Assembly (NCBI RefSeq): GCF_022662305.1
Contig: NZ_JAKNQH010000005.1
Span: forward strand, 327,650 to 391,649
Origin: Sphingomonas sp. BAUL-RG-20F-R05-02
GTDB lineage: Bacteria; Pseudomonadota; Alphaproteobacteria; Sphingomonadales; Sphingomonadaceae
DNA length: 64,000 nucleotides
Direction of reading: 5' to 3'
Part shown: piece after piece, positions 46,960-57,135 of the stretch
Position numbering within the stretch: position 1 is the stretch's first letter
How the letters are laid out: each line of letters starts with the position of its first letter
The notes under the pieces: generated by a model
Seen by the model: only the letters and a program-made list of their open reading frames with translations
Told to the model about the DNA's origin: nothing
Database searches by the model: none
Translations under genes and position numbers: made by a program

Positions 46960-47680
46960 GCCCGCACCCCCGCGTGCCTCGGCGTGGCTCGTGCCCGCGA
47001 TCGCCGGCGCGGTGTTCCTGGCGGTGCTGGTTGCGCTCGGCGTGGGCGGCTACCTCGTCTACAGACATTATACCGTCAGCTACACGGTCGAGCGCGAGAG
47101 CGACGGGGTGACGATCTCCAAGGTGGTCGACGCGAAACTCGCCGGGGCGACCGACCTTCGCGTCAGCAAGTTGACCGGTACGGTGCAGGCGACCGCCTCC
47201 GACGCGGGCTGGGGCGGGGTGCTGCCGTCGGGGCTGGTGTTCAAGGCTCCGTTCGAGGCGGACTATTTCGTCGATCTCGCCAAGCTGGATCGCAGCCACT
47301 TCTTCTGGAACGCGACGTCGCGAACGCTGATCGTCACGCCGCCCGACGTGCGCGTCGACAGTGTCAACGTCGACGAGGCACGCGCGACCGTGGACCAGAC
47401 GACTGGTCTCCTCGTCACGCGCGGTGCGATGGCGCGCCTTCGGCAGCGTGCTTCCGGCCGCGCCGAGCAGGTGGTGCAGCACGAGGCGACCGCCGCGAAG
47501 AACATGATGCGCGCGCGCGAGGCGGCGCGGCGCGAGATCGCCGATCTGTACCAGCGCCCGCTCACCATCGCCGGGCTCGACGCGCATGTCGTCGTGCAGT
47601 TCGAGGGCGAGGGCAATCGCAACTCGGAACAGTGGGACCGTAGCCGTTCACTCGACGAGATCCTCGCCGCCGGCAAGTGA
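46949..47680 (+). CDS. DUF4230-domain membrane protein
   Basis: 243 residues. One N-terminal transmembrane helix (about 14-38) and an extracytoplasmic domain with a KVVDAKLAG strand, FVDLAKLD and a helical RLRQRASGRAEQVVQHEA. This fits DUF4230, a family without known function. It overlaps the MBL gene, and nadA follows after 59 bases. Confidence 0.8.
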   Translation: MSAEPAPPRASAWLVPAIAGAVFLAVLVALGVGGYLVYRHYTVSYTVERESDGVTISKVVDAKLAGATDLRVSKLTGTVQATASDAGWGGVLPSGLVFKAPFEADYFVDLAKLDRSHFFWNATSRTLIVTPPDVRVDSVNVDEARATVDQTTGLLVTRGAMARLRQRASGRAEQVVQHEATAAKNMMRAREAARREIADLYQRPLTIAGLDAHVVVQFEGEGNRNSEQWDRSRSLDEILAAGK

Positions 47681-47739
47681 AGACCGGCTGACAAGCGTCG
47701 CGCGAGCGCCTATCTGCACGCGCGAGGGAGACCAAGCGC

Positions 47740-48735
47740 ATGACCGTCCAGACCCAAGACCTGCAAGGGCTCGACCTGCGCGCCGAGATCGACCGGCTGC
47801 GCAAGGAGCGCAACGCGGTCATCCTCGCGCATTATTATCAGAAGCCTGAGATACAGGATCTCGCCGATTTTGTTGGTGACAGTCTCGACCTCTCGCGCAA
47901 GGCACAGGCGACTGATGCCGACGTGATCGCGTTTTGCGGCGTTCGCTTCATGGCGGAAACGGCCAAGATCCTCAGCCCGGAAAAGATCGTGGTGCTGCCC
48001 GACATGGATGCCGGCTGTTCGCTGGAGGATTCGTGCCCGCCCGAGCAGTTCGCGGCGTTCCGCGCGGCGCACCCGGATCATATCGCGCTGACGTACATCA
48101 ACTGCTCGACCGAGGTGAAGGCGCTCTCCGACGTGATCGTCACCTCGTCCTCGGCCGAGAAGATCCTGTCGCAGATCCCCGCCGACCAAAAGATCATCTT
48201 CGGCCCGGACAAGAACCTCGGCGGCTATCTTGCGCGCAAGACGGGTCGCGAGATGCTGCTGTGGCCTGGCGTGTGCATCGTGCACGAGGCGTTCAGCGAG
48301 ACCGAGCTGCTCAAGCTTCAGATGGCCAACCCGGGCGCGCCGATCGCCGCGCATCCGGAATGCCCGCCCTATATCCTCGACCATGCCGATTATGTCGGCT
48401 CGACCAGCGGCATCCTCGCCTTCGCCGACACGATGCCGGGCGACACGCTGATCGTCGCGACCGAGCCGCACATCATCCACCAGATGCAGAAGGCGGCGCC
48501 TGCCAAGACCTTCATCGGTGCGCCCGGTGCTGATGGGAACTGCAACTGCAACATCTGCCCGTACATGGCGCTCAATACGATGGAGAAGCTTTACGTCGCG
48601 CTGCGCGACCTGACGCCGCGCATCGAGATCGAGGAAGGGCTGCGGCTGCGCGCGAAGAAGAGCCTGGACGCGATGCTGGCGATGGCGTCGGGCACGGTGG
48701 GGCTGGGTGATCTCGGCCCGTTCGTTGCAGCGTGA
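47740..48735 (+). CDS. nadA: Quinolinate synthase A
   Basis: 331 residues. It condenses iminoaspartate with dihydroxyacetone phosphate to quinolinate, using an oxygen-sensitive 4Fe-4S cluster. The three ligand cysteines are visible: Cys122 (INCSTEVKA), Cys208 (HPECPP) and Cys273 ([10 protein letters not shown]). The A-type start [14 protein letters not shown] is clear. nadC is 2.6 kb downstream on the same strand; nadB is not in the window. Confidence 0.97.
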   Translation: MTVQTQDLQGLDLRAEIDRLRKERNAVILAHYYQKPEIQDLADFVGDSLDLSRKAQATDADVIAFCGVRFMAETAKILSPEKIVVLPDMDAGCSLEDSCPPEQFAAFRAAHPDHIALTYINCSTEVKALSDVIVTSSSAEKILSQIPADQKIIFGPDKNLGGYLARKTGREMLLWPGVCIVHEAFSETELLKLQMANPGAPIAAHPECPPYILDHADYVGSTSGILAFADTMPGDTLIVATEPHIIHQMQKAAPAKTFIGAPGADGNCNCNICPYMALNTMEKLYVALRDLTPRIEIEEGLRLRAKKSLDAMLAMASGTVGLGDLGPFVAA

Positions 48736-48809
48736 TCGTCGCCTGACGGGGCTGTCCTACGCACCGTAATCTGTGATCTTTGCGCACCCTCTTAACTGGG
48801 GGTGTCGTG

Positions 48810-49490
48810 ATGACCGGATTTATAATCGCTCGCGCCGGGGATATTGTCGAGCGGTTCGCGCCGCGGGCGGTACCGAACTATCAACAGGCGTTTGCGCACG
48901 GCGACGCGCTGCTTACCGCGCACGGCATCGCCACGCCATTGCGGCTGGCGCACTTCATGGCGCAGGTACTGCATGAAACCGGCGCGCTGACACAATTGGT
49001 CGAGAACGGCAGGTATTCGGCAAAGGCGCTCGGCGCTATCTGGGATGCCGGCAACTGGCACGGCTATTTCGCCAATCGCGCGGCCTGCGTGCAGATGGCT
49101 GACCATTGCCGGCGAGATGAGGGCGTAGCGCTGTTCAGTCTGGTGTACGGCGGCAGGCTCGGCAACGGTTCGGCGGCAACACGGGACGGCTGGACGTATC
49201 GTGGACGCGGCATCCTGCAAACCACCGGCCGCGCCGCCTATGCGACGGCGTCCGTGCGGCATGGCGTGGATTTCGTCGGCGATCCCGATCTTGTCACATC
49301 CGCTGAACACGCGCTCAAACCCGCGCTTGCGCAATGGTCCGATCGTAACTGCAACGCCGCCGCCGATCGCAACGATCTCGCGGGGGTCACGCGACTGGTC
49401 AACGGCGGCACGGTTGGGCTGGCCGAACGCGCGGCATGGTTCGCGCGGATCGCGGCCTTTACCGGCGTGCCGGCGCATTTTAATTCGTGA
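48810..49490 (+). CDS. Glycoside hydrolase family 19 (chitinase/endolysin-like)
   Basis: 226 residues from the ATG at 48810 with GGGGG upstream. The catalytic Glu56 is in MAQVLHETGAL, and WTYRGRGILQTTGRAAY is the substrate loop typical of GH19 enzymes, which in bacteria often cleave peptidoglycan (phage lysins). There is no signal peptide and no holin or other phage gene near, so it may be a domesticated lysin or a peptidoglycan hydrolase. Confidence 0.88.
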   Translation: MTGFIIARAGDIVERFAPRAVPNYQQAFAHGDALLTAHGIATPLRLAHFMAQVLHETGALTQLVENGRYSAKALGAIWDAGNWHGYFANRAACVQMADHCRRDEGVALFSLVYGGRLGNGSAATRDGWTYRGRGILQTTGRAAYATASVRHGVDFVGDPDLVTSAEHALKPALAQWSDRNCNAAADRNDLAGVTRLVNGGTVGLAERAAWFARIAAFTGVPAHFNS

Positions 49491-49533
49491 CAGGAAAGCA
49501 AATTGCCGGCACCTTGCTGTCTGGAGGTGGTCG

Positions 49534-50067
49534 GTGTCGATTCAGTGTCTCTCTACCCAGGCGCAGCAGGTGGCGATCATCGACTTCGAGGCGTCCTGTC
49601 TGCCGGAGGCGGGAGAGTCCTATCCGATCGAAGTCGCGCTCGCGAAGGTCGATGGATCGACCCGGAGCTGGTTGATCCGTCCGTCACCCGATTGGCTGTT
49701 CTGGGATTGGTCGAGCGAGGCGGAGCAGCTTCACGGCATAACCCGCGAGATGCTGCTGCAGCATGGCCAGCATCCGGATGAGGTGCTCCAGGAACTGGTC
49801 GCGGAGGCAGGAGATTGCGCGATCTACGCGGATTGCGATCTCGACGCCTATTGGTTGGAAACGCTGGCGCAGGCGTGCGACCGGGCACCGCCATTCACCG
49901 TGCGATACCTAGGTGAACTGCTCTGTGCGGAAGGTGCGTCGCGCGGCGATGTCGTTTCCGCGCTGGAGCGGGCGAGGCTGTTGCTGTCGGCCGAACACGT
50001 CGCGCGGGACGACGCCAGCCGACTTGCGCTCGCGTTGCGACTGCTGGCGGTGTCGCGCCGTCACTGA
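49534..50067 (+). CDS. DEDDh 3'-5' exonuclease
   Basis: 177 residues from a GTG at 49534 with GGAGG six bases upstream; the long upstream frame lies in the GH19 gene and is not real. Motifs of the DnaQ/RNase T superfamily are visible: IIDFEAS (DxE), AIYADCDLDA (third Asp) and EHVARDDA (HxAxxD). It is short and without extra domains, so it could act on RNA or DNA ends; specificity unknown. Confidence 0.82.
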   Translation: MSIQCLSTQAQQVAIIDFEASCLPEAGESYPIEVALAKVDGSTRSWLIRPSPDWLFWDWSSEAEQLHGITREMLLQHGQHPDEVLQELVAEAGDCAIYADCDLDAYWLETLAQACDRAPPFTVRYLGELLCAEGASRGDVVSALERARLLLSAEHVARDDASRLALALRLLAVSRRH

Positions 50068-50072
50068 TCTAG

Positions 50073-51182
<1,110 letters not shown>

Positions 51183-51190
51183 GCTGGCAA

Positions 51191-51245
51191 CCGTTCCCGC
51201 GCCGATTTTCGCTGTGTCGACCAGCGAGACGCGGCGCGGGAACGG
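51191..51245. repeat. Long inverted repeat after the aldo/keto reductase gene
   Basis: Perfect 14-bp arms CCGTTCCCGCGCCG (51191-51204) and its complement (51232-51245) with an inner short stem CGCTG/CAGCG. A further GCGGGAAC occurs at about 51253. It starts eight bases after the stop, without a T-run. Could be a strong 3' hairpin or a recombination or transposition remnant. Confidence 0.6.
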
Positions 51246-51343
51246 TGCCGTTGCGGGAACTGAATAGGCGTGAACAACACACTGTCGTTGAGAGGGCCGA
51301 TCTGGCAAAGCCGGGCCATCTTCTAGTGGTGCGGGACAGGTTG

Positions 51344-52192
51344 ATGCCTTTTCATCTCGATCGTTTCAACCTCGACGCCTTCGTGGCGTCGACGCTTGCC
51401 GAGGATCTGGGGGAGGGCGGCGACATCACCGCCACTGCCGTAATCCCGGCAGAGGCGCGGTTCAGCGGCGTGATGGATAGCCGCGATGCCATCGTCGTTG
51501 CCGGGCTCGGCTTGGCGGAGGCGTTCTTCCGCACGCTCGACCCAGGCGTGGTGATCGAGCGCCTGGTCGAGGATGGCGACAGCATTTCCCCTGGCACCGA
51601 CTTGCTGCGGCTTCGCGGATCAGCGCGCGCGATGCTCACCGCCGAACGGTCCGCGTTGAACACCGTGCAGCATCTGTCCGGCGTGGCGACGATGACCCGC
51701 GCCTATGTCGATGCGATCGCGGGGACGGGCGCGACCCTGCTCGATACGCGCAAGACCATCCCGGGCCTGCGCGTACTGGAGAAATATGCGACGCGAATGG
51801 GCGGCGCGACCAATCACCGCATGGGGTTGTGGGATTCGGCGATGATCAAGGACAATCACGTCGCGGTGGCGGGGGACATCGGCGATGCGGTGCGGCGCGC
51901 GAAAGCGGCAGGGATCGCCAGCATCATCGCCGAGGTCGACACGGTGGAGCAGATCGCGCCCGCGCTGGAAGCCGGAGCGACGCACCTCCTGCTCGACAAC
52001 ATGCCGCCCGCGGTGTTGCGCGAGGCGGTGGCGCTGGTGGCCGGCCGGGTGCCGACCGAAGCGTCGGGTGGGGTTCGGCTCGACACGATCCGCGCCATTG
52101 CGGAAAGCGGCGTTACGTATGTAAGCGTCGGTCGGATCACCCAGTCGGCGCCGGCTGCCGACATCGGTCTTGATTTCGCCGCGCTTTCCTGA
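51344..52192 (+). CDS. nadC: Nicotinate-nucleotide pyrophosphorylase (quinolinate phosphoribosyltransferase)
   Basis: 282 residues from the ATG at 51344 (the frame is open further back). It converts quinolinate and PRPP to nicotinate mononucleotide. LAEDLGEGGDIT at the N-terminus, LDTRKTIPGLR with the active-site Arg/Lys, IKDNHV, and LLDNMPPA plus ASGGV in the barrel are diagnostic. It continues the NAD route from nadA. Confidence 0.97.
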   Translation: MPFHLDRFNLDAFVASTLAEDLGEGGDITATAVIPAEARFSGVMDSRDAIVVAGLGLAEAFFRTLDPGVVIERLVEDGDSISPGTDLLRLRGSARAMLTAERSALNTVQHLSGVATMTRAYVDAIAGTGATLLDTRKTIPGLRVLEKYATRMGGATNHRMGLWDSAMIKDNHVAVAGDIGDAVRRAKAAGIASIIAEVDTVEQIAPALEAGATHLLLDNMPPAVLREAVALVAGRVPTEASGGVRLDTIRAIAESGVTYVSVGRITQSAPAADIGLDFAALS

Positions 52193-52226
52193 CTTTCGCG
52201 GGCGGATGGTTGAGGGGACGACGCGC

Positions 52227-52937
52227 GTGAAACTATATCGTATCTTGCCGCTGCTTGCGGTGGCGCTGCCCGGGCTCGCACAGGCGCAGGCGCTGCAATG
52301 TGCGATACCCGCGTCAGTGCCGCGCCCGCACCCGGAACTTCCGTCTGACAAGGAACCGGTGCGGAACCTACCGATCGGCAGCTACACACTCGCGCTGACC
52401 TGGGCACCGGAATATTGCCAGGCGCATCGCCGCGATAACAGTGCCGATATGGAATGTGGCGGTGGCAACCGTTTCGGTTTCACGCTGCACGGGCTGTGGC
52501 CTGACGGTGTCGGCCCGGAGTGGCCGCAATATTGTCAGGCTACTGCGATCCTGCCCGCCGCACTGATCAAGCAACATCTGTGCGCGACCCCTTCGGCTCA
52601 GTTGATGCAACACGAATGGGCCAAGCACGGCACCTGCATGCCCAACGCACCGGCGGATTACTTCAAGCGCTCGACCGGGTTGTACGCCAAGCTGCGCTAT
52701 CCCGATATGGACGCATTATCGCGCAAGGCGCTGACGGCAGGCGCTTTCGCGGCGGCGTTTGCAGCCGCAAACCCGGGACTTCCTGCCAGTGCGATCCGCG
52801 TCACCGCCAATCGCAAGGGGTGGCTGAACGAACTGTGGCTATGCCTCGACCGGAGTTTCGCCTTTGAACGGTGCAAGCCGAACTCTGGCGGCGTCACCTC
52901 GGGGACGGCGTTGAAGATCTGGCGCGGGCGGCGCTAG
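52227..52937 (+). CDS. Secreted ribonuclease T2-family protein
   Basis: 236 residues from a GTG at 52227 with GAGGGG upstream; an ATG at 52206 is a second option and would keep the signal. Signal peptide (about 1-20). Catalytic segments FTLHGLWPD (His88) and HEWAKHGTC (His129, Glu130, His134) are intact, so the enzyme should cleave single-stranded RNA through 2',3'-cyclic intermediates. Several cysteines imply disulfides in the periplasm. Confidence 0.92.
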   Translation: MKLYRILPLLAVALPGLAQAQALQCAIPASVPRPHPELPSDKEPVRNLPIGSYTLALTWAPEYCQAHRRDNSADMECGGGNRFGFTLHGLWPDGVGPEWPQYCQATAILPAALIKQHLCATPSAQLMQHEWAKHGTCMPNAPADYFKRSTGLYAKLRYPDMDALSRKALTAGAFAAAFAAANPGLPASAIRVTANRKGWLNELWLCLDRSFAFERCKPNSGGVTSGTALKIWRGRR

Positions 52938-52998
52938 GAAGTCGCGAGATAGGTCGGCGCAGACCGGCCGCGATTCACGGCAAGCCGCCTGAGGTTGG

Positions 52999-53430
52999 CT
53001 AGCGTTGCTCGACGATGGCACTCGACGGGAAATGCTTGTCGAGGTGGCGCCGGATGATCTTCAGATTGCGCGAATTCGACCGGAACAGGGCGTCCGGAAT
53101 GGCGCCGACGAACGGGATCAGGCCCAGGGCGAAGTCCACGCCAACGTTGCCCATCATCCGCGCCATCTGCGTCTTGGACATGCCGAGATTGCGCGCCTCC
53201 CAGACCATGTACGCCCCCATTGCCGCGCCGACCGCGTCACCGCCGATCGGAATCAGATCCAGGATCACGTCGAGGCCGATTTTCCGGTTGATGCCGGGGA
53301 TTACGAACAACCCTTCGAGCAGGTGCTCCAGCGCCTCGATACGCTTGCGTACAGCCGCCACATCGGTCCCGACATATCCGGCGGCGCGGCCGTGCAGCGG
53401 TTCGGGCTTGATGCGGGTGGCCTGAGTCAT
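52999..53430 (-). CDS. DUF4112-domain protein
   Basis: 143 residues with the hydrophobic core IDLDVILDLIPIGGD-like region and GVDFALGLIPFVGAIPDALF, typical of DUF4112. Probably membrane-associated through these hairpins. No function is known. It follows the solute-binding lipoprotein gene with six bases between, on the same strand. Confidence 0.85.
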   Translation of the reverse strand: MTQATRIKPEPLHGRAAGYVGTDVAAVRKRIEALEHLLEGLFVIPGINRKIGLDVILDLIPIGGDAVGAAMGAYMVWEARNLGMSKTQMARMMGNVGVDFALGLIPFVGAIPDALFRSNSRNLKIIRRHLDKHFPSSAIVEQR

Positions 53431-53436
53431 AGAACC

Positions 53437-54885
53437 TCAATTGGTTTCGGAACGCAGCCGATTCAACGGGTGCCACGCGCGCGAGTTCCCCGTCCACGCC
53501 TTCAGCCGCAGCGACACTAGCGACCAGCGCAACGGCTGCGCCACCGGCACGTATGCTACATCGGCGGCGAGCGCGGCATCGGCCTCCGCGATGTGGCGCG
53601 CGCGCTCGGTCAACGTCGGCGCGTCGCGCGCGGCATCTAGCGCAGCCTGCGCGGTGTCGCTGCACGGCTGGCACGCGGTGGCGAGGTACCAGCGCGCGCT
53701 GTCGTACGGCGCCACCGCATCGACCAGCCGGAGTGCCGCAGGCTCGTTCCATCCGACGCGCTGCGGTACGATGCCGATCCGGATCAGGGCTGCGGCGACC
53801 TGAGCGTAGAGGGTCGCCGCACCTGGCCCGGCGGGCAGCGCCACGCGCAGCACGAGCGGCTCCGGATGACCCTGCCGCCACTGCCGCACGCGCTCGGCGG
53901 GTGACAACACCGCGTCGTCGCCCAACTGCCATGCCGGCACCGCCGGCGGCGCCGCCGAGTCGAGTTGCTCGGGCAGGATCGTCGGCGTCGAACCCCAACC
54001 CGGCGCGAATGCGGCGACGATCGCATTGCGGTCGATGCCGCGCGCAACTGCGGCGCGGTTCGCGGGATCGGCGAGGAAGCCGGTCCGGTCCGCAACCGCG
54101 AACCCGAACAGCCCGGCAGCGGGATCGATCCTGACGTTTGCAGGCGCGATCGTCGTTTGCGCGAGCAGCGGCCAATCCGCGAAGGTGCCGCCACTCACCA
54201 GATCCGATCGCTGGTGTGCGAACCGCAGGATCGCCTTGGCCGCGCGTTCCCCAATCAGGCGTACGGTCGCTTCGGGCGGCGGGGTGTCGTCGCCGTCATC
54301 GCTAGCCTGCTCTAAATCGGGCGCGGGGCGTAGCACCAGCCGTGGACCACGCGCGGCGACGATGCGAAATGGACCGCTGCCGCCCGGCGGCGCGGCGCGA
54401 ACGATCGCCAACTCGGGCTGCGCGAACAGTTTCAGCAGGTCAGGCCGCGGACGCGTGAGCCGTACTTCGATCACCTCCGGCGTCATCTCGACGATTTCGT
54501 CAATCGCGGTGAGGAACGGGCGTAGCGGGTTGCGCGAGGTGCGGGCGAGCTGTCGCTTGAGGATCGCCACCACCTCTGCGGCGGTGACCGGCTTGCCGTC
54601 GCTCCACGCCGCGTCGCGGATACGGAAAATATAGCTCATGCCACCGTCGATCACGGTCCAGCGTTCGGCGACGCCGGGCTCGATCTGGCCGCTTGCATCG
54701 AACCGGACCAGCCCTTCCGCTACGGAATCGAGCAGCAACCGGTCGGGCCCGGCAAGTGCGCCACGGGCCGGATCCTTCAGTTCGGGCCGTTCGCCGATTG
54801 CGCTCGCCACTACCGCGCCCGCGTCACGACGCACGTCGCACCCGGCGAGGCCAAAAAGCAGCATGAAGGCAAGGCGGCGGCGCAT
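53437..54885 (-). CDS. ABC-type oligopeptide-like solute-binding lipoprotein (SBP family 5)
   Basis: 482 residues from the ATG at 54885, which gives a signal peptide with lipobox LAGC. The frame extends upstream without signal. The typical SBP_bac_5 segments are seen: LAGPDRLLLDSVAEGLVRFD, GVAERWTVIDGG and RDAAWSDGKPVTAAEVV. No permease or ATPase genes are near, so it may be an orphan receptor or have other work. Confidence 0.82.
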   Translation of the reverse strand: MRRRLAFMLLFGLAGCDVRRDAGAVVASAIGERPELKDPARGALAGPDRLLLDSVAEGLVRFDASGQIEPGVAERWTVIDGGMSYIFRIRDAAWSDGKPVTAAEVVAILKRQLARTSRNPLRPFLTAIDEIVEMTPEVIEVRLTRPRPDLLKLFAQPELAIVRAAPPGGSGPFRIVAARGPRLVLRPAPDLEQASDDGDDTPPPEATVRLIGERAAKAILRFAHQRSDLVSGGTFADWPLLAQTTIAPANVRIDPAAGLFGFAVADRTGFLADPANRAAVARGIDRNAIVAAFAPGWGSTPTILPEQLDSAAPPAVPAWQLGDDAVLSPAERVRQWRQGHPEPLVLRVALPAGPGAATLYAQVAAALIRIGIVPQRVGWNEPAALRLVDAVAPYDSARWYLATACQPCSDTAQAALDAARDAPTLTERARHIAEADAALAADVAYVPVAQPLRWSLVSLRLKAWTGNSRAWHPLNRLRSETN

Positions 54886-55189
54886 CGGCGACCCTATTGC
54901 CACCGCTTCGCTGCTGCCGCTACCGCGCAAAGCACGCCGACTTTGCATTCGCGATTCCGCTTCCCGGCTTGATCGGGGAGGACCGAACGGCTCCAATGCG
55001 AGCGGTTTCAGATCTTGCGTTGGCGTCGATCATACGGAATTCATAACGCATCCAAGCTCTTGCTTCACTGCTTGAACTTGACGGTGAACGGATGCGATAA
55101 TCATGTTGAAGCATTGGCCGGTTCTATTGACAGTGATGGGCCGACCGTGCTGGTAGCGCTATCAAACCGATAGACGAGCGGAGTGGGAT
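54886..55189. promoter_or_regulatory. Divergent regulatory region between the solute-binding protein and xylX
   Basis: 304 bases without a gene. The right end contains the xylX promoter and xyl-box operator described separately. The remainder holds the leftward promoter for the solute-binding protein, which I cannot place. Confidence 0.55.
55127..55164 (+). promoter_or_regulatory. xylX promoter with xyl-box-like LacI-family operator
   Basis: A consensus -35 TTGACA (55127-55132) is followed at 55151-55164 by TGGTAGCGCTATCA. This differs at one base from the xyl-box TGGTAGCGCTAACA described for XylR in Xanthomonas and is near-palindromic around the central CG, as LacI-family operators are. It overlaps the expected -10 and ends 25 bases before the ATG, so binding would repress. 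Confidence 0.75.
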
Positions 55190-56320
55190 ATGAGGGGCGA
55201 TACCGCGATTGTTGCGAGCCTGCCGGCTGACTGGCGGAGCGGGCGTTTTCTCGGCCGCGTGGAGACCCACGCCGGCCCCAGCCCGGTGCTGGTGCTGGAG
55301 GGCGAGGTGTTCGACATGTCGCAGGTCGCGCCAACCGTCTCGGCGCTGGTTGAAGCTGGCGATTTTTCGGGCAAGGGCGGCACGTCGCTCGGCGCGCTCG
55401 ATGCTGCCGATATCAAGGTGCTCAGCCCGGTCGATCTGCAGTGCGTCAAGGCGTGCGGCGTGACGTTTGCGGTCTCGGCGGTGGAACGTGTCATCGAGGA
55501 GCGTGCGCGTGGCGATTGGGCGGCGGCGGGCGCGATTCGTGACAGCCTTGAGGCGCGCGTGGGCGGCTCGATCCGCTCGGTGCAGCCGGGCTCGTCGGAA
55601 GCGGCCGAACTGAAGGCGGCGCTGGTCGAGGCCGGGCTGTGGTCGCAATATCTCGAAGTCGCGATCGGCCCGGATGCCGAGGTGTTCACCAAGGCGCCGG
55701 TGCTTTCCACCGTAGGGCCGGGCGACGAGATCGGCATACGTTCCGATTCGAGCTGGAACAATCCCGAACCGGAGATCGCGCTGCTGGTCGACAGCAAGGG
55801 CCAGGTGGTTGGCGCGTGTCTCGGCAACGACGTCAATCTGCGCGATTTCGAGGGGCGTTCGGCGCTGCTGCTCGGCAAGGCAAAGGACAACAATGCGTCC
55901 TGCTCGCTCGGCCCGCTGGTGCGGTTGTTCGACGACAGCTTCACAATTGACGACGTGCGCAAGGCCGAGGTGAAGCTGATCATCGCCGGCGAAGACAATT
56001 ACCGGCTCGAGGGTGCCAGCAACATGGCCGAAATCAGTCGCGATCCGCTCGATCTCGTCAAGCAGACGCTAAGCGAGCATCAATATCCCGATGGCTTTGT
56101 ACTGTTCCTCGGCACGCTGTTCGCGCCGGTGCAGGACCGTGACGAGCCGGGCCGTGGCTTCACCCACAAGGTCGGCGACACCGTGACGATCGAAAGCGAC
56201 CGGCTTGGCCGCCTCGTCAATCGGGTGGTGTTCTCGCGCGACGCCGCGCCGTGGGAGCTCGGCATCGGCGCGTTCATCGCCAACCTCGCCAAGCGCGGCC
56301 TGCTTGGGCACGCGGCATGA
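55190..56320 (+). CDS. xylX: 2-keto-3-deoxy-D-xylonate (pentonate) dehydratase, FAH family
   Basis: 376 residues. Fumarylacetoacetate hydrolase fold in the second half: FTKAP (166-170), metal-binding NPEPEIALLV (Glu193/Glu195), GNDVNLRDFEG with Asp214, and GLTLFA-like FLGTLFAPVQDRD. The N-terminal ~150 residues match the extended XylX type seen in Caulobacter. XylX dehydrates 2-keto-3-deoxy-D-xylonate to alpha-ketoglutarate semialdehyde in the Weimberg route. It overlaps xylB by ATGA. The link to XylX is strengthened by the xylB neighbour and the operator. Confidence 0.87.
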   Translation: MRGDTAIVASLPADWRSGRFLGRVETHAGPSPVLVLEGEVFDMSQVAPTVSALVEAGDFSGKGGTSLGALDAADIKVLSPVDLQCVKACGVTFAVSAVERVIEERARGDWAAAGAIRDSLEARVGGSIRSVQPGSSEAAELKAALVEAGLWSQYLEVAIGPDAEVFTKAPVLSTVGPGDEIGIRSDSSWNNPEPEIALLVDSKGQVVGACLGNDVNLRDFEGRSALLLGKAKDNNASCSLGPLVRLFDDSFTIDDVRKAEVKLIIAGEDNYRLEGASNMAEISRDPLDLVKQTLSEHQYPDGFVLFLGTLFAPVQDRDEPGRGFTHKVGDTVTIESDRLGRLVNRVVFSRDAAPWELGIGAFIANLAKRGLLGHAA

Positions 56321-57063
56321 GCGGGGCAGTCTACCCAAGTCTCAAGGGCAAACGCGTATTGGTGACGGGCGGCGCCACCGGAATCGGCGCCGGCCTCGTC
56401 GAGGCGTTCGCGCGGCAGGGCGCGCGCGTCGCGTTTCTCGATATCAACGCGGAAGCCGGCGAGGCGCATGCCGCGCAGTACGAGGGTGTCGTGTTCCGCC
56501 CGTGCGATCTGCGCGACCTTTCGGCGCTGCAGGGCACGATCGACGCGATCCTTGGTGAGTTCGGCGGCATCGACGTGCTGGTCAACAATGCGGCCAGTGA
56601 TGATCGTCATACCATTGACGAGGTGACGCCCGCCTATTGGGACGAGCGGATGGCGACCAATTTGCGCCACCTGTTCTTCGCCGCGCAAGCGGTGGTGCCG
56701 GGCATGCGCGCGAACGGCGGCGGCGTGATCCTCAACTTCGGTTCGATCAGCTGGCATCTCGGCTTGCCCGGGATCGCGCTGTACGAAACCGCGAAGGCGG
56801 CGATCGAAGGCATGACGAAGGCGATGGCGCGCGACCTCGGCCGCGACAACATCCGTGTATCGACCATCGTGCCGGGCAACGTGCAGACGCCGCGCCAGGA
56901 ACGCTGGTACACGCCGGAAGGCGAGGCGGAGATCGTCGCCGCGCAGTGTCTGGACGGGCGCATTCAGCCCGCCGACGTGGCGGCGCTGGTGCTGTTCCTG
57001 GCTTCTGACGATGCTCGTATGTGTACCGGTCACGATTATTTCGTCGATGCCGGCTGGCGCTGA
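56317..57063 (+). CDS. xylB: D-xylose 1-dehydrogenase (short-chain dehydrogenase)
   Basis: 248 residues, the same length as Caulobacter XylB, which it resembles along its whole length: YPSLKGKRVLVTGGATGIGAG, LVNNAASDDRH, INFGSISWHLGL-like segment and RWYTPEGEAEIVAAQCL. The NAD-binding TGGATGIG (17-24) and catalytic Ser143, Tyr156, Lys160 are intact. It oxidises D-xylose to xylonolactone, the first Weimberg step. Start overlaps the xylX stop (ATGA). Confidence 0.92.
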   Translation: MSGAVYPSLKGKRVLVTGGATGIGAGLVEAFARQGARVAFLDINAEAGEAHAAQYEGVVFRPCDLRDLSALQGTIDAILGEFGGIDVLVNNAASDDRHTIDEVTPAYWDERMATNLRHLFFAAQAVVPGMRANGGGVILNFGSISWHLGLPGIALYETAKAAIEGMTKAMARDLGRDNIRVSTIVPGNVQTPRQERWYTPEGEAEIVAAQCLDGRIQPADVAALVLFLASDDARMCTGHDYFVDAGWR

Positions 57064-57135
57064 TCGCTGATCGCGGTACGAGTACGGAATACGAGGGGTC
57101 GGCAAGGACCGACGGGGCATAACAAGGAGCAGGAT

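Noticed and set aside
48810..50067. Prophage remnant around the GH19 and exonuclease genes
   Set aside because: No integrase, terminase, capsid, tail or attachment-site repeats; flanked by housekeeping genes.
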